Positions 8,981-16,112 of a stretch of DNA of 32,060 bases are shown piece after piece. The position numbers and the translations under genes are program-made. The notes beneath the pieces are model-generated. The model saw nothing but the letters and a program-made list of their open reading frames with translations. It had not been told where the DNA came from and searched no databases. The stretch's first letter is position 1; each line of letters begins with the position of its first letter. The DNA is from Phycisphaerae bacterium (GTDB lineage Bacteria; Planctomycetota; Phycisphaerae; Phycisphaerales; Phycisphaeraceae). The stretch covers positions 1-32,060 of the forward strand of contig JAUHYI010000059.1 in the NCBI GenBank assembly GCA_030426385.1. Reading direction: 5' to 3'.

Positions 8981-9053
8981 AATGATTCTCACAAATAAAT
9001 GGGCTGGATCCAATATTTCGTGGACCCAGACCTGTTCGCATGATTGCGTTTGC

Positions 9054-10382
9054 TTAGCGTTTGCGTCGGCCCATGGTGAACATCATGCCCATGGCCGCGA
9101 TGGCCAACGATGCTGGTTCAGGAATTGCTGGCGAGAGATTCAACGTTTGGTAGAACAACGTCATCTCGCCACTACCTGTATCGCCGATGTATGAGATTGA
9201 GATAACGTCACCCATAATGTCTACTGCGAGATCAGCAACATCCAGGAACTCCCCGCCAGCGAGTGTGATCAGATCGCCGATTTTTGTACCGACGCTGTCG
9301 AGCATCTGCATGTAGAGCACATCATTGACGCTTACTTCACTCTGGTCCTGTGCGAGAAAAAATACATAGTGATTGCCGTCCGCATCGATCGCCATGTCGA
9401 CTTCGCTAGCGGAACTATCGAGGCCTACGGTTTGCGAGCCCCACACTTCGATGGCCTGATGACTGCCAGCACCTAACACGTCGAGATACAGATTGACGAA
9501 GCCTGTGGCTTTGGTGTCGGTGGACGCATCGCCCGCAGAGGTTGGCCACCACTGGATCGCAGCCAGGTCCAGTTGGCTTCCGCGCCATACGGCTTCCATG
9601 CTGTCTTCGGTCGTGGATTCCAAACCACCGCTGCGTGGGTAGGCCGTGCTATCGGTGGGCGAAATTCGCGTTTGCGAAAAATCGCTGCCGTCGGTGACTT
9701 TTGTCAAGACGAACGGGCTGGAAAACGTAGTACCCAGTTGTCGTGGCGTTCGTGGACGAAATTGTGTGAACGTATGCACATCGCCACCGGCGCTGACAGC
9801 CAGGTTGCCTGGTGCTCGAAATGGCGAGGCATCGGTCGTGTTGACCACGGCTTGTTCAGCCAGCCATGGGTTTCCGTTTGGCTTGGTGCGGTAACGCATC
9901 CGATCACCCTGAAAATCCGGACGAGCAACCCACAGCACATGGATGTTGTCAGACGCATCCAATTCGATGCTGGCATTTTGAGTCTGTCGGGTTTCGCCTA
10001 GATCTAAAGGCGTTCCCCAACTAGATCCATCATGCGTGTTGTACAGCAGCTCACGTGCTGCGGTGGCATGATGCCACACAACATGCGGATTGTCGGAACT
10101 ATCGTAAGCCAGTGCCGGACCAAAATTGAAGAAGATAGTGTCGTCGACTGTTTGCGCGGCGCCAACAGCACCATTGTATTCACGATATTCAATGTGCGCC
10201 GCTTCGTCGGATCCATACACAAACCCTACGGTTCCATCCGACTTGATCGCCATATCACTACCGTAAATTGTTTCTTCGTTGTAAATGCTGATGGGTGATG
10301 AAAAATCTGATGCGGTAAAGTCCGCTGATGCGGTCGCAGCCATGCCCATCATTATCGACAAACCTATTACTTTTTTATACAT
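9054..10382 (-). CDS. Secreted propeller protein with PEP-CTERM sorting signal
   Basis: 442 residues. The signal peptide runs to about residue 20 (MYKKVIGLSIMMGMAATASA). The body has repeated blades of the form D-x-S/A-D-N-x-H-V-x-W (near 98-105 and 140-152), typical of sialidase/BNR-like propellers. The C-terminus ends with PEP, a hydrophobic stretch and RRKR (about 421-442), a PEP-CTERM tail recognised by an exosortase for processing and surface display or release. The start has a textbook RBS, AAGGAGATAGCAAG, before ATG 10382. No exosortase gene is in the window, so it would act in trans. The gene lies 80 bp downstream of the LacI-family regulator. Ligand unknown. Confidence 0.85.
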   Translation of the reverse strand: MYKKVIGLSIMMGMAATASADFTASDFSSPISIYNEETIYGSDMAIKSDGTVGFVYGSDEAAHIEYREYNGAVGAAQTVDDTIFFNFGPALAYDSSDNPHVVWHHATAARELLYNTHDGSSWGTPLDLGETRQTQNASIELDASDNIHVLWVARPDFQGDRMRYRTKPNGNPWLAEQAVVNTTDASPFRAPGNLAVSAGGDVHTFTQFRPRTPRQLGTTFSSPFVLTKVTDGSDFSQTRISPTDSTAYPRSGGLESTTEDSMEAVWRGSQLDLAAIQWWPTSAGDASTDTKATGFVNLYLDVLGAGSHQAIEVWGSQTVGLDSSASEVDMAIDADGNHYVFFLAQDQSEVSVNDVLYMQMLDSVGTKIGDLITLAGGEFLDVADLAVDIMGDVISISYIGDTGSGEMTLFYQTLNLSPAIPEPASLAIAAMGMMFTMGRRKR

Positions 10383-10462
10383 CTTGCTATCTCCTTTTTA
10401 AAATATCTATTTATCAAACCATACTTATGACATGTGTTTCGAAAACGACTCAGACAGGAGGA

Positions 10463-11506
10463 TCACGCAGACCCACGAACAACCAAACGGGGCTTAATTA
10501 ATATCCCCCTGCTTTCTTTCACTGGTTCAAATCCATTTTCTATGGATTCAAAAATCATATTGGCCGCTTCTTGCGAGAATTTCTTGACATTCTGATCAAT
10601 GGTGGTCAAGCTCGGATCGATAATTACCGAGAAGTCACTGTTATCACATCCGATGACTGCCAGGTCTTTGGGCACATTGATCTCGGCCTGTTTGCAAGCA
10701 CGAATCACATGGCCCGCAATGATGTCATTACTGCAAATGATGCTGTTGATGTTTTGAATCTTTACCATCTTCAAAACAATTTCAGAAATCTCGTGCGTCG
10801 AAATTTCTCGCATGTCTTTGGATTTAAGGACTTCAATCTGGCCGTTTAACCTGGGAATCTGTTTGGCCTCAATCGCGGCATTGAAACCCTCAATACGCTG
10901 ATGGGTTGTGCGAGAAGCCGGGTTGATCGAGATCATGCCGATTCTATTTTTTTTCTTTTTCACAAGGTGCTTCACCGCTTGTGCAATGCCATCGGCAAGA
11001 TCCACTTCGATGTAGGTGCATGCCTCAAGATCTTTCGGACGACATAGAAAAAGCACGCATGGAATGTCAGCCAATAGATTGGGTATCACATCAGCTTGTT
11101 CATAATCGTGCGAGGCACAGATCAAGCCTTCTACGCCGCGCGATACGAAATCATCGATGTAACGCTTAAATACTTCCAAATCATTGTGTGCCTGTCCGAA
11201 TATCAAACGGTAGCCGCGTTGCATACAAGCCCGTTCGATTCCAGCCACTCTTTCGCTTGTCACAACTGGCGCATGCGAATCGATCAACACGCCGATGGTT
11301 TTGCTTTTCTCGCCTTTAAGTTGACGAGCAGCGGTGTTGGGGCGATACCCCATCTCGCGAGCCACCCGGCGAATTTTTTCGGAAGTGGCTTTGCCAACAC
11401 GAACCGAACCCTTGCCGCTTCCGAGCAGGACTGACCCAGCCGCAACGGACGACACGCCAACCGCCTGGGCCACATCAACCAACCTTATTGTGTTTGTTCG
11501 ACTCAT
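10463..11506 (-). CDS. LacI-family transcriptional regulator
   Basis: 347 residues, normal for the family. The N-terminal HTH (residues ~7-30, VDVAQAVGVSSVAAGSVLLG) is followed by the hinge helix region (RPNTAARQLKG, ~55-65) and a periplasmic-binding-protein-like sensor domain (from ~70, KTIGVLIDSH). Such proteins repress sugar-utilisation genes until a sugar or sugar-phosphate binds. Its own promoter carries two copies of a 16-bp operator with the central CG typical of LacI-family sites, so it is probably autoregulated. The genes directly downstream (PEP-CTERM, pseudopilin, DUF4838 operon) are likely targets by readthrough. HTH recognition residues (SVAAG) differ from the usual YQTVSR/TVSR pattern. 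Confidence 0.9.
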   Translation of the reverse strand: MSRTNTIRLVDVAQAVGVSSVAAGSVLLGSGKGSVRVGKATSEKIRRVAREMGYRPNTAARQLKGEKSKTIGVLIDSHAPVVTSERVAGIERACMQRGYRLIFGQAHNDLEVFKRYIDDFVSRGVEGLICASHDYEQADVIPNLLADIPCVLFLCRPKDLEACTYIEVDLADGIAQAVKHLVKKKKNRIGMISINPASRTTHQRIEGFNAAIEAKQIPRLNGQIEVLKSKDMREISTHEISEIVLKMVKIQNINSIICSNDIIAGHVIRACKQAEINVPKDLAVIGCDNSDFSVIIDPSLTTIDQNVKKFSQEAANMIFESIENGFEPVKESRGILIKPRLVVRGSA

Positions 11507-11526
11507 GGCACATTGTTCCGCGACAC

Positions 11527-11542
11527 GATTAGACGACTAATC
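11527..11542. promoter_or_regulatory. Operator copy 2 (16-bp, LacI-type) downstream of the -10
   Basis: GATTAGACGACTAATC is a near-perfect palindrome (only the A/A pair flanking the central CG breaks it). The same 16 bases occur in inverted orientation at 11562-11577, with centres 35 bp apart. This copy lies in the early transcribed region, 21 bp before the ATG of the regulator. Binding by the LacI-family protein encoded downstream is inferred. Confidence 0.7.
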
Positions 11543-11555
11543 AAATGTCTGGCAT

Positions 11556-11584
11556 ACTTTAGATTAGTCGTCTAATCATGTCAA
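11556..11584 (-). promoter_or_regulatory. Sigma70-type promoter of the LacI-family regulator with operator in its spacer
   Basis: On the minus strand a perfect -35 TTGACA (11584-11579) is separated by 17 bases from TAAAGT (11561-11556, four of six match TATAAT). The 17-base spacer consists of one T plus operator copy 1. Repressor bound there would block RNA polymerase directly. A transcription start around 11549 is expected, giving a leader of about 43 bases. Confidence 0.65.
11562..11577. promoter_or_regulatory. Operator copy 1 (16-bp, LacI-type) inside the -35/-10 spacer
   Basis: GATTAGTCGTCTAATC on the plus strand is the exact reverse complement of the copy at 11527-11542. It fills the promoter spacer of the regulator gene. 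The central CG and dyad symmetry are typical of LacI/GalR-family operators. Confidence 0.7.
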
Positions 11585-11784
11585 TGGTTAAATTAAAAAA
11601 TATCCCATTTCTGGCAAAACACAACCACGTTATGTGGCCAGGCGGACCGACGCCGAAAACACATAAGGCATTGTTTTAAAACATCTTAAATAGCTTCGCT
11701 CCGCATAGCCCAGCACAAAACCACCGCCGCGTGACGAGGCATGGAATCGCAGCACTCAATGCAAATTATTCGCCATACTGCGAC

Positions 11785-13158
11785 TCACGCTGTGAAAAAC
11801 CACACGTCCTCACGGGTATGAACCATCAGGCGATCATGACAGCCGGAATCGCCATGGCCTCCGGTAGCAGGGATTGGGATGGGATAGAACTTCAAACCAC
11901 AATCATAGGATCGGGCTGCACGAATCGTTTGTGCGCGGTGGGCATAGTCTTCGTGCCACGGCAGAAAGTCATGCCGGCGCCCCTCGCCATCCATGAGGCT
12001 CGGCCAAAGCTCGCGACTCCACGCGGGATCGCTCGTGCATGGGACGCTGGCCAATGGCACCAACTGCGGACGAAACAGTGCCCAGTCGCGCAACTTCCCT
12101 TCACTATCAGGCCAGCGTAGATTGCCAGCCACATAACCGTTGATATCCCGACGCCGCCAAAGGAATTCACCTTCAGGACTCACGCCAGCCAAGCCGTCAT
12201 TCTTTTCCGCAAGGATAATGCGAGGTGTTCCATCATGAGCCCATCGCCCAGCCGCGGATTGTTGACTATGACCCGCAGGCAATTGCCAGATCATTTGCCC
12301 GTCAGTGTTGCACACATAAAAATCTTCCGAGCCGGCATAGCGCAATTCCTCGTGACCATCGCCATTGATATCGGCCAGCTCTATCTGATCGGCATGGTCC
12401 TCTGCATAATCAAACCCTTCACCCAAATCGAGCGTCCACGCACAACTCCCGTCGGCGTTCAACATGCTGTATCCCACAAACACTTCATCGCGACCGTCAC
12501 CATTCATGTCCTTAATGACAAAATTGTGACCCGCCCCCGTTACGGCAAACGGTTCGCGATAAATCGAAAGGTCCGCGTTGTAAATCACCATTGGATTCGC
12601 GTAGTCCCACGGCTCATAAGCCAGGTCATTCACTTTGCAAAGGATCTGCTTGCCGTATTCAGGATTACCCATCTGCGCCGTAGCGACCATGCAAAAATTA
12701 TCTGAAGGCAACGACACACTGCGCAATAGTGCTCCGGTTTTGCCATCAATCACCAACAATTGCGAGCCACGGATCACGATGACTTCCACGCGGCCATCGC
12801 CGTCGATGTCATCCGCCGCGAGCATCTGCCCTCCCTGCGTCCCATGCGAGGTGTAAGGAAAGTCACGACCGTAAGGCTCGCCGTATTGCCATAGAACTCG
12901 CCCTTGCATGTCTACTGCGGTCAAACAGAAAACTTTGCGATCCACATCGTCCAGATCCGTTCGCCCTGCAGCCAGACGAGTCGCAAACTGGCCAGGCGAT
13001 TGCAGCACGAGCAATTCATCCTGACCATCTCCATTGATGTCGTACACCATGATCGTGTCGCCACCGAATGGTGCAATAGAAAAATGCGCGTCAAGCTTAG
13101 CGGTGGCTGGTGACACGGACAACGGAAGATCAGATGGCAGAGCTGATGACGATGACAT
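11785..13158 (-). CDS. FG-GAP/VCBS-type beta-propeller protein without visible signal peptide
   Basis: 457 residues from ATG 13158 (an in-frame TTG at 13176 is an alternative; neither has a clear RBS). At least four calcium-binding D-x-[DN]-G-D-G repeats are visible: DINGDGQDE and DIDGDGRVE in the first third, DMNGDGRDE and DINGDGHEE in the middle. This is the FG-GAP propeller pattern also found in integrins and in some family 11 rhamnogalacturonan lyases. Related proteins are normally exported, but the N-terminus here (MSSSSALPSD) has no hydrophobic core. It is the last gene of the RraA-Ldh-reductase cassette, 80 bp downstream of the reductase. A lyase or binding role is possible; I cannot assign one. 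Confidence 0.7.
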   Translation of the reverse strand: MSSSSALPSDLPLSVSPATAKLDAHFSIAPFGGDTIMVYDINGDGQDELLVLQSPGQFATRLAAGRTDLDDVDRKVFCLTAVDMQGRVLWQYGEPYGRDFPYTSHGTQGGQMLAADDIDGDGRVEVIVIRGSQLLVIDGKTGALLRSVSLPSDNFCMVATAQMGNPEYGKQILCKVNDLAYEPWDYANPMVIYNADLSIYREPFAVTGAGHNFVIKDMNGDGRDEVFVGYSMLNADGSCAWTLDLGEGFDYAEDHADQIELADINGDGHEELRYAGSEDFYVCNTDGQMIWQLPAGHSQQSAAGRWAHDGTPRIILAEKNDGLAGVSPEGEFLWRRRDINGYVAGNLRWPDSEGKLRDWALFRPQLVPLASVPCTSDPAWSRELWPSLMDGEGRRHDFLPWHEDYAHRAQTIRAARSYDCGLKFYPIPIPATGGHGDSGCHDRLMVHTREDVWFFTA

Positions 13159-13238
13159 AGAACGTTTACCCAGCAAGTAATGTGACAGTTTCGTATCGGT
13201 AGCTAATTCAACAAATGGCGGTTAAGGCCAACGAATGA

Positions 13239-14216
13239 TCATCCCCTGGCGGCAGCATCAACTTTCGCAGTCTGCGAGGATGATGAGTCATTGGAACCAG
13301 ACGAAGCAAAAGAAAAGTTACCCATCATTTCCAACGAAGCAGCCAACGCGTAAGTGGGCTCATCACCTCGTCCTCGAGCGACTAGCGAACGCAAATATCC
13401 CGCGACTGTTGATGTTGATAATAGGGGCAGATCAATATCACGAGAAGCGGCCAATGCGATTTCCAGATCCTTCAAGAACAATTTCATTTTAAAACCCGGA
13501 GCATCGCTACCGCTTACAATTTTAGAACCGTTTTTTTCCAGTTGTACCGAATTGGCCGCGCCATTTGTGAGCACATCGAGCACGTCTGTCATTGGCAAAT
13601 TGGATTTTCTTGCAAACGCCAGCGCTTCGCACACGCCCATCAGTGCACAGGCTGCAGCAATTTGATTGGCCGCTTTGCATGACTGCCCCGAACCGGCTGG
13701 GCCTAGATGAACAATTCGTTTTCCAACCACGTTCAACAGCGGTATGCATCGCGATACATCTGCCTCTTCGCCACCCACCATGATGCTTAGTGTTCCCGCT
13801 TGCGCACCGCCAACACCACCGGACACCGGCGCATCAATGTAACCCACACCAAGTTTTTGCAACCGCGATGCAAACTGCGCGGTCGCTCCGGATTCGATCG
13901 TCGAGTGATCGATGACCAACTGCCCAGCCTGTAACGCATCCGCTAATCCATTGTCACCAAACAGAACCATTTCAACACTGGCCGTATCGCTCAAATTCAA
14001 ACAGATCGCCTGAACACCCGACGCCGCGAGATTCGCTGGTGATTTAGCAAGCCTGGCTCCTTGCTCCACCAAACGATCGCACTTGTTAGCACTGCGATTC
14101 CAAACCGTAACACACAACCCAGCGTTCATCAGATTACCGCACATGGGCAACCCCATCTGGCCCAAGCCGATGAAACCAACATCTGTGATCTCTGAAATGT
14201 TGCTCGGATCATTCAT
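13239..14216 (-). CDS. 3-hydroxyisobutyrate dehydrogenase-family NAD(P)-dependent reductase
   Basis: 325 residues of the beta-hydroxyacid dehydrogenase family (3-hydroxyisobutyrate dehydrogenase, tartronate semialdehyde reductase, sulfolactaldehyde reductase). The nucleotide-binding GLGQMG is at 17-22, followed by WNRS at 39-42, where N-R often marks NADP(H) use. The substrate-binding DAPVSGGVGGAQAGTL is at ~128-143, and the catalytic Lys is K181 in KAANQ. The C-terminal tail is Ser/Asp-rich. ATG 14216 has GGAGG seven bases upstream. It starts 11 bp after the Ldh-family gene, so the two are cotranscribed. It probably interconverts a semialdehyde and a 3-hydroxy acid in the same pathway; the exact substrate cannot be decided. 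Confidence 0.85.
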   Translation of the reverse strand: MNDPSNISEITDVGFIGLGQMGLPMCGNLMNAGLCVTVWNRSANKCDRLVEQGARLAKSPANLAASGVQAICLNLSDTASVEMVLFGDNGLADALQAGQLVIDHSTIESGATAQFASRLQKLGVGYIDAPVSGGVGGAQAGTLSIMVGGEEADVSRCIPLLNVVGKRIVHLGPAGSGQSCKAANQIAAACALMGVCEALAFARKSNLPMTDVLDVLTNGAANSVQLEKNGSKIVSGSDAPGFKMKLFLKDLEIALAASRDIDLPLLSTSTVAGYLRSLVARGRGDEPTYALAASLEMMGNFSFASSGSNDSSSSQTAKVDAAARG

Positions 14217-14227
14217 CCCGTGCCTCC

Positions 14228-15316
14228 TTATTTTATACCTGACAGTTCATCGCCAACCACGACATCGGTCCATGATGTCGGCCAAGGCACGTTGTATAAC
14301 TTTGCCGTATCCTGCAAGTGTTCGACGATTGCCGAATCTAATTCGATGCCTATTTCGTCAGCCCGTTGTGATTGACGATGTTCCAATTCGCCAGGAATCA
14401 AAACCTCATCACAACCCGCACTGGGCAGTGAGGCTTTAAAGGCCAACATTATCTCATCGACGCGATGATAAAATGCTTCGCCAGGCATAAATTTCTGCAC
14501 ATCCCATGCCCCCATAAACAAACCCAGCCCTTGCGGATTTTCAAAATCATCCCAAAACGAATAAGCTTGCGTACTTGCCAAAGCACCGCTGAGCACGCTA
14601 CTGAAAATCTCAATGATCATGGCGATGGCATAACCCTTGGGACCGCCGAACGGTAACATCGCGCCACCCAGTGCGGCCTTGGCGTCCGTCGTCGCATTGC
14701 CATCAACATCGACAGCCCAACCTGCGGGAATTTCTGACTTGCCTTGTTTCAATGCAAGAATGATTTTCCCTTGCGCCACGACACTACTGGCCATATCCAA
14801 CACCAACGGCGGACGGTCACCCGCTGGAATCGCGATCGAAAGCGGATTGGTTCCCAACATGCGCTGTCGACCGCCGAGCGGTGCCATGGATGCTGGCGCG
14901 TTCGACATCGCTATACCAATCATCCCTTGTTGGGCGGCAGTCATCGTGTAATGCGCTGCGATGCCAAAATGATTCGCATGACGGACCGCGGCAAACCCAC
15001 TGCCAAATTCGCGCGCCCGATCAATGCACATGGCCATGACCTGAGCACCCACTGGCGCCCCCATACCGTTGCACCCATCAACCAACAACGCCGTGGGCGC
15101 ATCCTGCAATATTTCAGGCTTCACATGTGACGCCACCACACCGCGCGACACGCGTTTGGCATACGCCCCTAAACGTGTCACGCCATGCGAATGCACGCCT
15201 CGTCGATCGGCATGCACCAGACATTTCGCCGACGCCTGACTTTCCGTTTCGGACAGTCCAGCATGGTTAAGGATCGTGGCGCTGAATTGTTCAAGTTCCT
15301 GGACATCAATCAACAT
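14228..15316 (-). CDS. Ldh-family (malate/L-lactate/ureidoglycolate dehydrogenase type) oxidoreductase
   Basis: 362 residues of the non-Rossmann Ldh_2 family, which oxidises L-2-hydroxy acids (malate, L-lactate, sulfolactate, ureidoglycolate) with NAD(P). The hallmark DRRGVHSHGV (37-46), with the conserved SHG histidine H44, and HFG (116-118) are present, as is GTNPLSIAIP further on. Start ATG 15316 is chosen because it gives the usual N-terminus and lies 16 bp after the RraA stop. An upstream in-frame start at 15382 would overlap RraA by 50 bp. The RBS is weak (GGAGG is 24 bases away), suggesting translational coupling. It is the middle gene of the RraA-Ldh-reductase cassette. Confidence 0.85.
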   Translation of the reverse strand: MLIDVQELEQFSATILNHAGLSETESQASAKCLVHADRRGVHSHGVTRLGAYAKRVSRGVVASHVKPEILQDAPTALLVDGCNGMGAPVGAQVMAMCIDRAREFGSGFAAVRHANHFGIAAHYTMTAAQQGMIGIAMSNAPASMAPLGGRQRMLGTNPLSIAIPAGDRPPLVLDMASSVVAQGKIILALKQGKSEIPAGWAVDVDGNATTDAKAALGGAMLPFGGPKGYAIAMIIEIFSSVLSGALASTQAYSFWDDFENPQGLGLFMGAWDVQKFMPGEAFYHRVDEIMLAFKASLPSAGCDEVLIPGELEHRQSQRADEIGIELDSAIVEHLQDTAKLYNVPWPTSWTDVVVGDELSGIK

Positions 15317-15332
15317 AAAATCACGCAGGCAA

Positions 15333-15998
15333 TCACCTGGCCTCCGCGATCGGCAAGGCTTCGCGAAGATTGAGAAGATCAATCGTCAATTCACCTTGCC
15401 GTAATCGTTCAATGATGTGCGCTTCGCGCTTTTGAATTTCCCGGGCCTGTTGTATCGTCGCATCAATTTCGTTTTGTGGTACGACCACCACGCCATCCAC
15501 ATCCGCAACGATCACATCCCCAGCCGAAACCCGCTGATTGGCGAAAACGATCGGTTCGCCCAAGGTTCCGATCTGCCGTTTGGTCGTCCCTATGATTGAT
15601 AAGCCCGCACTGAAAACCGGAAACCCGAGCGCAGAAATAGGACCGATGTCGCGCACCGAACCATCCGTGATAAATCCGCGAACACCGCGTTCGATGGCCG
15701 CCACTGTCGCGATCTCACCCCAGATGCCTGCCTCACGATACCCCCCTACCGTGGCGACCAACACATCACCAGGCTCGGCCACCGATAGTGCCTGGTGCAA
15801 CATTAGATTGTCGCCGGGTGGGCATTGAATCGGCAATGCAAAACCGCAAATTTTAGCGCCGGGATATGCCGGATTAATTCCGCTCGACATCGCACCACGC
15901 TTGCCCATGGCTTCATGCAACAGCGCGGCTTCTGCGACATCAGCCATTTGCTCAAGCACCGATGCGCGTTCGTTCGTCATGTAACATTGACTGCTCAA
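15333..15998 (-). CDS. RraA-family protein (4-hydroxy-4-methyl-2-oxoglutarate aldolase / oxaloacetate decarboxylase type)
   Basis: 221 residues, normal for the family. RraA-fold proteins include RNase E inhibitors and class II pyruvate aldolases (HMG/CHA aldolase). The substrate and metal motif is present: GIWGE at ~91-95, then DGSVRD at 112-117 with R116 and D117, the pair that binds the substrate and the divalent metal in the aldolases. Enzymatic activity is therefore more likely than RNase E regulation, and the catabolic neighbours support this. The start is TTG 15998, because AGGAG sits eight bases upstream; an ATG at 15980 would place that RBS 24 bases away. It is the first gene of the cassette and lies 114 bp after the large secreted protein. 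Confidence 0.85.
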   Translation of the reverse strand: MSSQCYMTNERASVLEQMADVAEAALLHEAMGKRGAMSSGINPAYPGAKICGFALPIQCPPGDNLMLHQALSVAEPGDVLVATVGGYREAGIWGEIATVAAIERGVRGFITDGSVRDIGPISALGFPVFSAGLSIIGTTKRQIGTLGEPIVFANQRVSAGDVIVADVDGVVVVPQNEIDATIQQAREIQKREAHIIERLRQGELTIDLLNLREALPIAEAR

Positions 15999-16112
15999 AA
16001 AACGCTCCTAAATATATGGCGATTTGTGAATCGCTAACGCTTTGTGGGTCTATTCCGATGTCCACCAGAATCGCGTAAGACACAACCATTGGCGATGATA
16101 TTTACGGGTGGG

